Of a stretch of 64,000 bases of DNA, positions 10,431 to 22,560 are shown piece after piece. The translations under genes were made by a program, and so were the position numbers. Positions within the stretch are counted from its first letter, which is position 1, and the number at the start of each line of letters is the position of its first letter. The DNA is taken from assembly GCF_000485595.1 (NCBI RefSeq), contig NW_014578122.1, positions 4,937 to 68,936 on the forward strand, given 5' to 3'. Origin of the DNA: Priapulus caudatus (Eukaryota; Priapulida; Priapulimorpha; Priapulimorphida; Priapulidae). The notes below the pieces were generated by a model, which had not been told where the DNA came from, did no database searches, and saw nothing but the letters and a program-made list of their open reading frames with translations.

Positions 10431-10895
10431 TACCTCCGCCAAGGGGTTGGCAGGAGGTTGTTTTCACCGGCGTGTGTTTGTTGTTGTGGTTTTGTGGTTT
10501 GTGGTTTGTGTAGCAGCCTAACTGAAAAAGTAATGGACGGATTGTCATAAAATTTTCAGGATAGGTCAGAAATCGCCTAACATAGAATTAATGAGATTTG
10601 TGGTGATTCGGATTCAATTAATATAATTAATTAATTAAATTTTCAGGATAGGTCAGAATGAGGTAACTTAGAATTGATTACATTTTGGTGGTAATCCGGA
10701 TCCAATTAATTAATTAATTAAATTTTCAGGATAGGTCAGAAATGGGGTAACTTAGAATTGATTACACTTTTGGTGGTGATCCGGATCCAATTAATGATTT
10801 AATTAATTAATTAAATTATAATTAAATTTTTCACAGTGAGAGAATTGAGCTGCCTTGGCGGAGGTCTGCGCTCTCCGAGTGCATCTAGTTATCTT
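10431..10895 (+). mobile_element. CCTCCGCC-ended dispersed element, copy 2
   Basis: Same structure as the element at 4979: CCTCCGCCAAGG start, GTTTGTTG region, repeated TTTTCAGGATAGGTCAGAA and GATCCGGATCC motifs, end GGCGGAGGTCTGCGC...ATCTAG, bordered by TTA on both sides. From about 10553 its sequence is also found after the N gap at 15232. Confidence 0.8.
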
Positions 10896-13104
10896 ATGCG
10901 TTCAGCTTCATGCTTCATGCTACATACCATGCTGTTCTATCGTCTCCCGGCAGGTGTTTAGAGGATTGCATCAGTTAATATTCCGTGCGCATCAAAATAA
11001 CTACAGTATTATAGCTTCGCGGCCCCAGATATCGGTTCTCGCGCAGCCGGAAACTTTACGTTTTCCTGAAGTAATAACATACTCTGAATGTGGGAGCGAT
11101 TATCCCGCGACATAGAACATCGTGTTTTAGGTAAGCACGTAAACACACACGTAATGTACATATCATCAATATCGCATTGCAAAGAAATGTCGTGCAATGC
11201 GTTAGGCGCATAATAGTGCGCGCAGGGCAAGCCAGCATTTCCATATGATACCTATTAGGCTATCTTCACAACAATGCTCGACAAACTCTCAGCCTTATAC
11301 AAAGTGGTCGGATGGTTGTTGCCAGTTGAGAAATTTCATAAAACCAATTGAACCGTGAAAATTTAAAGTAAAAAAAAATCACTGAATTCGAGACCGTACA
11401 CTAATAGAAAGACACACCAACAATCGCTTCAGCTTGTAGAACCACAGCACAAATTTTGTCATTAAATTCTTCATAAAAACAACGAGAATAGATTGGAACT
11501 AGCTGCCAATGGACGTAAGCAACAGCCACGCCAACTGAGACCTTCAAAAAACGGCAGAGAACCTTATACTCTCGTTCTGCTTATACATGTCGCCGCCCAT
11601 GCACCCTCCTTCCTGTGGCATTGTACCGCAATGGTGTGCACCGCAATCACTCAGATTCAGATTCAGACTACTACACTACGTGGTATGAACCTCCCTGGCA
11701 ACGGTGTCACACTACTCACAACAAGTGGCTCTAGTAATGATTATTATTTACTTCTGATTTTACACGTAACAAAGCAAATATTGCCTAGTTGTTCATGCAT
11801 CATTCAGTTTTCTGAAGAGAAATCAATGTTATTTGGCGACTGGCGTCTTTGGTAACACGGATTTCGAGTTTTTATGTTTCCCTCGCAACCATGCAATAAT
11901 TGCAAGTATAGCCATACCCCGCGCGAAATTCCGTTCTTAATTTATAGGTATTTAGTCGCGTGTTTAAATTCTATACGCGATCAGGCGCGAACAAAACCAA
12001 ATTATTCACATCTGGTGATATCCTTTGTTGTGAACCTTGACATAGTCTTGTTTATCATTTATTGAGAACTACGTTCATAAATCATTTTTGGTCGCGATGT
12101 CACAATTATATATTATTTAGAATTCTCTAATATTTCTTAATTATTAATGAGCGCATATAACATGCTTATAGCCAAGAAGACTGTCAACGACTTTACGCCT
12201 GTGACGAAAAGGCGAGTACCCAGAAGCTATAGATCTCGTGACGCGAAAGCATATACATAATCGTATAGGCTGTGCAGAAACACGTTAAGTGTAGTAACCA
12301 CAACGGTTCACTACGTCTGCTTCCGGTACAAACAGAATTGACGCCCGTTATATATCTCAAAATGTGCTCTAGAAAAAAATGAGTCTAACTATATCTGAGA
12401 TGTATATATCATTCCGTGATACAAGTAGATATGTGCACCATTTGGTGCCCATAGACGACTGGTCATAATATCAATCATAATAGTAGTAATGCTTATTATG
12501 TGCTCAGGATATTACGCCAGCACACATTAACTGTCGACGCCAAATCAGCCAGGAATTCTGTGATAAACATTAGTCTGTAATATCCACTATAGTGTAAGCT
12601 CGTCTATAATGTGCTGCTGCGCCAATCTGAGAGTCTACATCTGCGCGTCTTGTGCACTGCATGACCGAGCTATACATGCACTACCTAACACAATAGTCCT
12701 ACTCAGGCAGACATATTAATGGTTGCGAAGCAATTATGGTCGCAGGAACAAAAGCTGTAACGCGGATATTAAGATCCACAATAATGATTCTCAGGGGCGC
12801 CACCGATCGCACACTACTCTCCGAGAGTGTAAACGCTACGCTTTACTCTCTGCTACCCCTATATCGCCATATATGGGGATATCCAAAACAGCTCATCATC
12901 AGTAATATTTTCATCGCTGTCAGTCATAGGCCTACCTCTATTTGCAATGATGCTAGGTGGTTGCTGATCTCAGACTACATGACGTTTATGTGCTTGCTGC
13001 GTGCCGCAAAATAATAGCAAATTTCACGAAGCAACCAAATTCACAATGCCTTTATATATTTTAGGCTTTTAAATGTAAGAATTGAAAAAAACAAGCCTTA
13101 CTAG

Positions 13105-13126
13105 AATATATATATACATATATTGC

Positions 13127-13172
<46 letters not shown>

Positions 13173-13179
13173 GAATGGC

Positions 13180-13223
<44 letters not shown>

Positions 13224-13295
13224 AGAGAGAGAGAGAGAGAGGAAGGAGAGAGAGAGAGAGAAGAAAGAGAAAAGAGAGCGAGAGAGCGAGACAGA

Positions 13296-13350
<55 letters not shown>

Positions 13351-13425
13351 TGTGTGATGTGTGTTGTGATGTGTGTGTGTGTGTGTGTGATGTGTGTGTG
13401 TGTGTGCGTGTGTTTGTTTGTTATA
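13105..13425. repeat. Compound microsatellite (AT)n-(GA)n-(GT)n
   Basis: (AT)n at about 13108-13172, (GA)n with interruptions at 13183-13348, (GT)n at 13349-13412. The second copy of the duplication has the same three blocks with different lengths (17690-18005). Confidence 0.95.
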
Positions 13426-14760
13426 TATGTGCATGTTTTGTCATTGTGTGTTGTTTATCATGGCAAGACGTCGCCATTGTGACTTTGGCTAAATAGGACC
13501 CTATACTGAGAAATTTACGCCCCGTTTAGTTCTCACGCGCATAGTTTTCCCGCATAGTTCTCCACTATGCCCTAACGTCTAACCACTACATCATGCATCG
13601 TGATCATGATACGCTAGAGATCGTGCGGTGTAAAAATAATGCGCCATCTTTATTTTTGAAAATATAAATATCTTTTCGAGTAAAATACTCGCTGTAATAG
13701 ACAAGGAAATATCGAACGATAATGTGCAGCGTTTATTTAAATTAGAATTCTAATGTAGTCAAATACATTAAAATAAGGGCAAATATACTCGAATTTGAAT
13801 GTAACTCGATAAAATGTTTGTGGAGAAACTACGAAACACAACGATAACAGACGGCGGAATAGAATCTGATTGGTGTTTCGTAACGTATGTTTATATAATG
13901 TGACGCTATTGAACCTAAAATGCCAAATATAGCTCGCATGATTTGGGAAAAAATGCAAAAGTTTCTACAATTATTTCGATTACTCAAGTTTCCCTACTTT
14001 TTCTCAATGTTTCTCATATTCGTAATAAATGTTCTTCCTATCTAAATGTAACATATGATTTTACAAATGTTACCCTAAATTAGTTAGAGACGCGGAGTGC
14101 GGCTAGACTCGGGTTGTTTTAGTGGTAATCTATGTAAGACGACAGTGGTGCTTGTGCGCTACATTGAGTTATAAGGAGAATGTGTAACGTGTTTTAGGTT
14201 GGGCGTTTATAGGGTCATTGTGAAATGAGCGTAGAGACACTATATAGGGTCTGTGGGTTAGTTATATATTGGGGAGAGCTGTGTGGTAGGCTGAGGGACA
14301 GAGATTAGGAGTCGAGGAGTCTGGGTGGTGTCGCTTGAGTAAGCACATGCGCTTACGGCGCGTGTGCGCGTTTCTTTGTCTCTTTGTTGCAAGATGTGAC
14401 TACACTGTGTGCAGATATTAAAGTTTAATTACCAGTTTAATACCACAAGTTTGGATTCCTGCTTTATTCATAACATATCAAGCGTACGTTACGTTACATA
14501 AACGTACATTGAGCAAACGTGTATCACAAATCATACGTAACATAAATAGCCACTGACGGCATTTGTTCAAATATAATTCGTGCCATACATTTAGTATTTC
14601 GTAAACGTTTCTAGTCACATTAAAGACAGACCGCTAATATGTTTATATTTACAAATTCAACTTATCCATCGTATTCTCCACACGTGTACTATGTAGCTGA
14701 TACACCAATCAGCCTGTTTTTATCTCCCATTCTCTTCCCTCCTCCTTTCTATCTGTGTTA

Positions 14761-14785
14761 ATGTGTATGTGTATGGTATGTGTAT

Positions 14786-14849
<64 letters not shown>

Positions 14850-14875
14850 AGTGTGTGTGTGCGTGTGGCGTGTGG
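14761..14875. repeat. (GT)n microsatellite
   Basis: GTATGT units lead into an uninterrupted (GT)n run. The counterpart in copy 2 lies at 19313-19430, just downstream of the GPCR stop codon (minus strand). Confidence 0.95.
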
Positions 14876-14966
14876 TGTCCGTGACCGTCCGACAGATCGC
14901 TTACTGCTGCCTAGCCGACTTCACTGAATCAATAAAAGTTAAATTGCACTTGTAAAGTTATTTCGC

Positions 14967-14991
14967 NNNNNNNNNNNNNNNNNNNNNNNNN
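14967..14991. other. Assembly gap, 25 N
   Basis: Exactly 25 N, the same size as the two other gaps, so a fixed-length scaffold join. It lies between the two copies of the 4.4-kb duplication. Confidence 0.99.
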
Positions 14992-15231
14992 CTGTAACAC
15001 ACGTAACATCTGTCCGCTACAATAACATACCGTATATTATATATAAATATATATAACATATGTTTAACTCGTGTGATTTACGCCCTAGCTACGTTATTAA
15101 AAATAATATCGAACCTGAGTAAACCGAGAATTATCTGTACAGAACACACAGTGGTACGCAAAAACTACAGATTGCTCCGTGGATATTTCTCGTTTTCTCC
15201 GTCTTATTCGATACGATAATAGATCTTAACT
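14992..15231. other. Unique sequence between gap and duplication copy 2
   Basis: About 240 bases not found in copy 1, AT-rich, no ORF of note. Confidence 0.6.
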
Positions 15232-17689
15232 TTCAGGATAGGTCAGAAATGGGCTAACTTAGAATTGATGAGATTTTCGTGGTGATCCGGATCCAATTAA
15301 TTAATTAATTAAATTTTCAGGATAGGTCAGAAATGGGGTAACTTAGAATTGATTACATTTTGGTGGTGATCCGGATCCAATTAATGATTTAATTAATTAA
15401 TTAATTAATTAATTAAATTTTTCACAGTGAGAGAATTGAGCTGCCTTGGCGGAGGTCTGCGCTCTCCGAGTGCTCTAGTTATCTTATGCGTTCAGCTTCA
15501 TGCTTCATGCTACATACCATGCTGTTCTATCGTCTCCCGGCAGGTGTTTAGAGGATTGCATCAGTTAATATTCCGTGGCATCAAATAACTACAGTATTAT
15601 AGCTTCGCGGCCCAGATATCGGTTCTCGCAGGCCGGAAACTTTACGTTTTCCTGGAAGTAATAACATACTCTGAATGTGGGAGCGATTATCCCGCGACAT
15701 AGAACATCGTGTTTTAGGTAAGCACGTAAACACACACGTAATGTGAAATATCAATATCGCATTGCAAAGAAATGTCGTGCAATGCGTTAGGCGCATAATA
15801 TGTGCGCGCAGTGGCAACGCCAGCATTTCCATATGATACCTATTAGGCTATCTTCACAACAATGCTCGACAAACTCTCAGCCTTATACAAAGTGGTCGAT
15901 GGTTTGTTGCCAGTTGAGAAATTTCATAAAACCAATTGAACCGTGAAAATTTAAAGTAAAAAAAATCACTGAATTCGAGACCGTACACTAATAGAAAGAC
16001 ACACCAACAATCGCTTCAGCTTGTAGGAACCACAGCACAATTTTGTCATTAAATTCTTCATAAAAACAACGAGAATAGATTGGAACTAGCTGCCAATGGA
16101 CGTAGCAACAGCCACGCCAACTGAGACCTTCAAAAAACGGCAGAGAACCTTTACTCTCGGTTCTGCTTATACATGTCGCCGCCCATGCACCCTCCTTCCT
16201 GTGCATTGTACCGCAATGGTCGTGCACCGCATCACTCAGATTCAGATTCAGACTACTACACTACGTGGTATTAACCTCCTGGCAACGTGTCACACTACTC
16301 ACACAAGTGGCTCTAGTATGATTATTATTTACTTCTGATTTTACACGTAACAAAGCAAATATTGCCTAGTTGTTCATGCATCATTCAGTTTTCTGAAGAG
16401 AAAATCAATGTTATTGGCGACTGGCGTCTTTGGGTAACACGGATTTCGAGTTTTTATGTTTTCCTCGCAACCATGCAATAATTGCATAGTATAGCCATAC
16501 CCGCGCGAAATTTCCGTTCTTAATTTATAGTATTTAGTCCGTGTTTAAATTCTATACGCGATCAGGCGCGAACAAAACCAAATTATTCACATCTGGTGAT
16601 ATCCTTTGTTGTGAAACCTTGACATAGTCTTGTTTATCATTTATTGAGAACTACGTTCATAATACATTTTGGTCGCGATGTCACAATTATATATTATTTA
16701 GAATTCTCTAATATTTCTTAATTATTAATGAGCGCATATAACATGCTTTATAGCCAAGAAGACTGTCAACGACTTTACGCCTGTGACGAAAGGCGAGTAC
16801 CCAGAAGCTATAGATCTCGTGACGCGAAGCATAACATAATCGTATAGGCTGTGCAGAAACACGTTAAGTGTAGTAACCACACGGTTCACTTACGTCTGCT
16901 TCCGGTACAAACAGAATTGACGCCCGTTATATATCTCAAAATGTGCTCTAGAAAAAAATGAGTCTAACTATATCTGAGATGTATATATCATTCCGTGATA
17001 CAAGTAGATATGTGCACCATTTGGTGCCCATAGACGACTGGTCATAATATCAATCATAATAGTAGTAATGCTTATTATGTGCTCAGGATATTACGCCAGC
17101 ACACATTAACTGTCGACCCAAATCAGCCAGGAATTCTGTGATAAACATTAGTCTGTAATATCCACTATAGTGTAAGCTCGTCTATAATGCTGCTGCTGCC
17201 AATCTGAGAGCTCTACATCTGCGCGTCTTGTGCACTGCATGACCGACTATACATGCACTACCTAACACAATAGTCCTACTCAGGCAGACATATTAATGGT
17301 TGCGAAGCAATTATGGTCGCAGGAACAAAAGCTGTAACGCGATATTAAGATCCACAATAATGATTCTCAGGGGGCGCACCGATCGCACACTACTCTCCGA
17401 GAGTGTAAACCTACGCTTTCACTCTCTGCTACCCTATATCGCCATATATGGGGATATCCAAAACAGCTCATCATCAGTAATATTTTCATCGCTGTCAGTC
17501 ATAGGCCTACCTCTATTTGCAATGATGCTAGGTGGTTGCTGATCTCAGACTACATGACGTTTATGTGCTTGCTGCGTGCCGCAAAATAATAGCAAATTTC
17601 ACGAAGCAACCAAATTCACAATGCCTTTATATATTTGTAGGGCTTTTTAATGGTAAGAATTGAAAAAAACAAGCCTTACTAGAATATAT

Positions 17690-17757
17690 ATATACATATA
17701 TTGCTATATATATATTATATAATATATTAGTATATAATATATACTATATATAGGCAT

Positions 17758-17809
<52 letters not shown>

Positions 17810-17905
17810 AGAAGAGAAGAGAGGAAATGAGAGAGAGAGAGAGAGAGAAAGAGAAAGAGAGAGAGAGAGAGCGAGACAAGAGAAGACGAGAGAGAAGAGA
17901 GAGAA

Positions 17906-17999
<94 letters not shown>

Positions 18000-18005
18000 G
18001 TTTGT
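17690..18005. repeat. Compound microsatellite (AT)n-(GA)n-(GT)n, copy 2
   Basis: Same order of blocks as 13105-13425: an AT-rich block to 17745, interrupted (GA)n to 17937, then a longer and purer (GT)n to 17994. Confidence 0.95.
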
Positions 18006-19312
18006 TTGTTTATATATGTGCATGTTTGTGCATGTGTGTTGTTTATATGGCAAGACGTCGCCATTGTGAGCTTTGCTAAATAGGACCTATACTAGAGAAA
18101 ATTTACCCCGTTTAGTTCTCCCGCATAGTTTTCCCGCATAGTTCTCCACTATGCCCTAACGTCTAACCACTACATCATGCATCGTGATCATGATACGCTA
18201 GAGACGGCGGGTAAAATAATCGCCATCTTTATTTTTGAAAAATATAAATATCTTTTCGAGTAAAATACTGTCCTGTAATAGACAAGGAAATATCGAACGA
18301 TAATTGCAGCGTTTATTAAATTAGAATTCTAATTGTACAAATACATTAAATAAGGGCAAATATACTCGAATTTGAATGTTACTCGATTAAATGTTTGTGG
18401 AAACTACGATACAACGATAACAGACGGCGGAATAGAATCTGATATGGTGTTTCGTAACGTATGTTATATGTGACTATTGAACCTGAAATGCCAAATATAG
18501 CTCGCATGATTTGGAAAAAATGCTAAAAGTTTCTCAATTATTTCGATTACTCAAGTTTCCCTACTTTTTCTAAATGTTTCTCATATTCGTAATAAATGTT
18601 CTTCCTATCTAAATGTAACATATGTTTTACAAATGTTACCTAAATTAGTTAGAGACGCGGAGTGCGGCTAGACTCGGGGTTGTTTTAGTGGTAATCTATG
18701 TAGACAGAGCGTCGTCTTGTGCGGCTACATTGATGTATAGGGAGAATTGTAAACGTGTTTTAGGTTGGGCGTTTCTAGGGTCATTGTGAAATGAGCGTAG
18801 AGACATATATAGGGCTGTGGGTTAGTTATATATTTGGGGGAGAGCTGTGTGGTAGGCTGAGGGACAGAGATGTAGGAGTCGAGGAGTCTGGGTGGTGGTC
18901 GCTTGAGTAAGCACATGCGCTTACGCGCGTGTGCGCGTTTCTTTGTCTCTTTGTGCAAGATGTGACTACACTGTGTGCAAGATATTAAAGTTTATTCAGT
19001 TTAATACACAAGTTTGGATTCCTGCTTTATTCATACATATCAAGCGTACGTTAACGTTACATAAACGTACATTGAGCAAACGTGTATCACAAATCATACG
19101 TAACTATAATAGCACTGACGGCATTTTGTTCAAATATATTCGTGGCCATACATTTAGTATTTTCGTAAACGTTTCTAGTCACATTAAGACAGCCGCTAAT
19201 ATGTTTATATTTACAAATTCAACTTATCATCGTATCTCCACGTGTACTATGTAGCTGATACACAATCAGCCTGTTTTTATCTCCCATTCTCTTTCCCTCC
19301 TTCCTATCTGTG

Positions 19313-19316
19313 TTAA

Positions 19317-19408
<92 letters not shown>

Positions 19409-19430
19409 TGTGTGTGTGCGTGTGCGTGTG
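19313..19430. repeat. (GT)n microsatellite, copy 2
   Basis: GTATGT units followed by (GT)n and GCGTGTGT. It lies 3' of the GPCR coding end, so probably in or near its 3' untranslated region. Confidence 0.95.
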
Positions 19431-19482
19431 TGTCCGTGACCGTCCGACAGATCGCTTACTGCTGCCTAGCCGACTCACTGAA

Positions 19483-20263
19483 TCAAAAGTTATGCACTTG
19501 AAAGTTATTCGCTTGTGCGCGTGCGGCGTGCGGCGTAGATTTCGGCGTGTCCTCGGTGCGTCCGTACTCCAGCCTGCAGCGGTGCTGCCGATGCAGCAGG
19601 ATGGCGCCTCGCCTTCCCTTCGCGTTCCACGAGCAGAACATGAGCACTCGCTTCACGGTCCTGTTCATGACGATGTAGACGACCGTGTTCACCATGTTGT
19701 TGCTCATCGCTAGTGTCTCGACAAGATAGAACAGGTTGATTCTCTGCGAGTTCTGCTTCCAATGTAACGGGTAGAAGTCGCGGTAGATCGTGTAGCCGTA
19801 GTAGGGCATCCAGAGGCAGATGAACAGTATGACGGACACCATGAGGATGCACGTGCGTCGCGTCCATTTCTTCTTCTTCGTCAGCCAGGAGCCGCTGTAA
19901 CCGTTCGGCATGCCGTTTTGCTCGTTGTACGTTCCCGTGAACGTATCTCGCACCATACCGACCGTGAAGATCTTGTGCACGACGTGGCCGTAGCAGTAGA
20001 CCATGATGATCGACGGCAGAATGAACTCGATGAGCAGGACGATGATGAAGTAGCAGCGCACGGAGATGACCGTGCCGTAGGGCCAGTGCTCGACGCAGCT
20101 GCTGACGTACTCGCTCGTCTGCGGGTCGTATTGCGTCGTCACCTTCGTGTAGAGCGCCGTCGGCAGGACGACGAGAGCGGAGACGAACCAGATGACGGCG
20201 ACGACGGCGAACATGAAGCCCTTGCGAGGTCTGTCCTTGAAGGGCCACTGCACGACGACGAAC
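19483..20263 (-). CDS. Prokineticin-receptor-like GPCR, last coding exon
   Basis: The exon runs from an acceptor at 20264 to the stop at 19483-19485 and encodes about 260 residues: the second half of a class A (rhodopsin-like) receptor from intracellular loop 2 to the tail. Visible parts in order are [15 protein letters not shown] (loop 2), TM4 with the conserved Trp ([12 protein letters not shown]), an extracellular loop 2 Cys ([10 protein letters not shown]), TM5 ([20 protein letters not shown]), a Lys/Arg-rich loop 3 (TKKKKWTRR), TM6 ([19 protein letters not shown]) and TM7 ([19 protein letters not shown]). NTVVY stands in for NPxx[11 protein letters not shown] and [10 protein letters not shown] closely resemble vertebrate prokineticin receptors as I remember them; related peptide receptors remain possible. 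The ligand is presumably a secreted peptide at the plasma membrane. TM1-3 must lie in upstream exons (higher coordinates), not found here. Confidence 0.85.
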
Positions 20264-20275
20264 CTGTAAGAGAGC
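20264..20275 (-). promoter_or_regulatory. Splice acceptor of GPCR last exon
   Basis: On the minus strand CTCTCTTACAG precedes GTTCGTCGTCGTG. The first exon base completes a split codon (phase 2) next to the DRY position, a place where prokineticin-receptor genes are known to carry an intron. Confidence 0.7.
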
Positions 20276-20323
20276 AGACATGTTGAAAGCAGCAGTCGTT
20301 ACCCGAGAAACAGCAAGCAGTGG

Positions 20324-20475
20324 ATGGATAGATGGATGGGTGGATTGATGGATGGATGGATGGATGGATGGATGGATGGATGGATGGATGGATGGATGGA
20401 TGGATGGATGGATAGATGGATGGATGGATGGATGGATGGATAGATGGACGGATGGACGGATGGACGGATGGACGG
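20324..20475. repeat. (GGAT)n microsatellite
   Basis: A near-perfect tetranucleotide array inside the presumed GPCR intron. Its open frames ([16 protein letters not shown]) are artefacts. Confidence 0.95.
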
Positions 20476-20544
20476 ACCGTATCTTGTTTTGACTCGTATA
20501 TTACCCGGAACTGTGTCTGGCTGTGTGACAGAGGTGGGGAGACA

Positions 20545-20610
20545 CAACGAGAGAGAGAGAGAAAGAGGAAAGGGGGTAGAGATAAATAAAGGGAGAGGCC
20601 TAAAGACAGA

Positions 20611-20653
<43 letters not shown>

Positions 20654-20774
20654 AGAATGTGGGGAGAGAGGAGAGTGCGCGCAAGGGACAGTAACGCACT
20701 GTCACGCACACAAAGCGAGGGGAAAGGCAAAAGTAAGCGAGAGAGAGAGAGAGAGAGACGAGAGCGAGTAGAAG

Positions 20775-20806
<32 letters not shown>

Positions 20807-20835
20807 GATGAGAGAGAGAGAGAGAGAGAGTAGAA

Positions 20836-20868
<33 letters not shown>

Positions 20869-20872
20869 GAAC
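20545..20872. repeat. (GA)n-rich polypurine tract
   Basis: Several (GA)n runs separated by short unique segments (for example GCGCAAGGGACAGTAACGC). The mirror-symmetric polypurine could form H-DNA. Confidence 0.9.
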
Positions 20873-21820
20873 CGAGAAGGAAGAGGGAGTGAAGCAGATA
20901 GCAAGAGGCATAAAGCAAAAAGATTGCGTCTAATGAGGGCCAAGCAACATTGCTTACTCGACCGTGCGTGCGTTTTCGTTTTTTCCTGGCAGGTATTGCA
21001 AATGCAATCCGCTTTTCTGCACAATTCAACGACAATATGCCGCCGTCCATTTCAAGGTTGTTTACATGAAATGGCTCTAACGCCATTTTCCCGATGCATA
21101 GGTTTCAACCAAAGGGCCGTCGTTGAGGTAATTTGATTCTGCCCCTTGATAGTCAAGTCCTACGTACAACACCTACTTGCATGTATATACATACTCTACC
21201 AGGCTGATGCCTATAACGAAGTAGCAAGAGTACTGTGTCGTCTTGTCTATGATTCAGTTGTTCGAAAGTGTAAACATACTCAATATTTGTTCTAGTATTC
21301 TTAAACGCATGATGCTAAAGCCTGCTTATTGACGAACCCGATGCGAAACCTGCTGCAGCGTGTGGCGCGCAATGCGTGACATAAATTGATGATAGTGTAT
21401 ATAGGTAGATTACATGAGATTAGCGGGGAAAGGCTCCCTAATGGAGGCTGTATGGTGACAACAAGTGGTCGCAATGAATCTTACTAACCAACGTCAGGGC
21501 CTATCAACGCCCTTACAGAATGTAGCCATGAAGGACTCTTATTAACACTCTCTGTGACAAGATAACTATGTCAGCACAACAACATATACGCATTACACGC
21601 GCTCAAGATAATAAAAACCACAGATCTCTATATTGCTATCTACAACAAACGCGTTGCAGATAAAAAGAGCACAGCGATAGCGCGCATCTACAATACAAGC
21701 GTTTAAGATATCAAACTGACAAAGTGTTCGCCCAATTAAACAACAAATCTCACAAGAATAATTATACTACGAAGAGATATCATTTCACAACATGGCGTAG
21801 TGCCGTATCACACGACGCGG
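20873..21820. other. No gene seen
   Basis: Unique-looking, AT-rich sequence with only short ORFs. It would be intron or 5' flank of the GPCR gene on the minus strand. Confidence 0.5.
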
Positions 21821-21827
21821 GCCGTTT

Positions 21828-22112
21828 GGTGTGGTGTGTTGTGTGTGTGTGTGGTGTGGTGTGTGTGTGTGTGTGTGTGTTGTGTGTGCGTGTGCGTGCG
21901 CGTGTGTCTGTGTGTGTGGCGTGCGTGCGTGCGTGGTGGTTTGTGTGAGTGTGTGTGTGTGTGTTGTGTGTGTGTGTGTTCGTTGTGGTGTTGTTTTTGT
22001 AACGTTCGCGCGTGGGCGTGTGTGTGGGTGTGTGTGTGTGTGTTTGTTGTTGTGTGTGTGTGTGTGTGTGGTTGTGTGTGGTGTGGTGTGTGTGTGGTGT
22101 GTGGTGTGTGTG
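21828..22112. repeat. GT-rich microsatellite region
   Basis: (GT)n with frequent GGTGTGG, GCGTGC and GTTGTT interruptions. All overlapping ORFs are low complexity. Confidence 0.9.
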
Positions 22113-22560
22113 GTCGCGATACATTTACCTCAGTTTCGAAATACAAATAATCGCTTTTATTTCTCGGCCTGCCTATACACTCACCTGCTCCTGTAAAGCG
22201 TTAAAATTTATCTACATAATTATAACTAATATAGAGTAGTTAATGGAAATCGACGTTAATAAAAGTATCCATACAGGCATTTCACTTCTCCATTTTACTT
22301 TGATAGAAGCCTTTGTGCGCGGCGCAGCACGGCCAAGATCCGTCCTGAATTGAAATTTCTTCGAATTGACTTCTGAGTGCAAAAATTAATTGAGTGTCTA
22401 GTTTTTAATTAGTGAACGTCATCAGTCGTAGTCAGCACACCTAACACAGATTAGTCTCAACATTTATACATTGGATACTAATAAAATGAATATACATAGT
22501 TAAGTGACAGGATGTGAGGACAGAGGGAAGGAAGGAGAAAAAGGGAGTGAAGGCCGGAAG
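22113..22560. other. No gene seen
   Basis: Unique sequence between the GT-rich and GGAT arrays. No coding or RNA signal found. Confidence 0.5.

Larger units (their letters stand above)
10553..14966. repeat. Large duplication, copy 1 (4.4 kb, ends at gap)
   Basis: This segment matches 15232-19511 over its whole length with scattered, mostly single-base indels. Copy 1 ends exactly at the 25-N gap, while copy 2 continues into the GPCR exon. It holds no gene I can support: only short ORFs, the compound microsatellite at 13105-13425 and (GT)n at 14780-14845. Confidence 0.9.
15232..19511. repeat. Large duplication, copy 2
   Basis: It matches 10553-14966 end to end. The first 250 bases are the 3' part of a CCTCCGCC-ended element. 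Otherwise there is no supportable gene until the GPCR exon, whose stop codon (19483) lies just inside the shared segment. Confidence 0.9.

Noticed and set aside
9884-10548. ORFs of 104-177 codons over the (AC)n region
   Set aside because: Composition artefact (THTH/CVCV) of a dinucleotide repeat.
10855-11244. Short ORFs at the start of the 4.4-kb duplication
   Set aside because: Not conserved in frame in copy 2 and without motifs.
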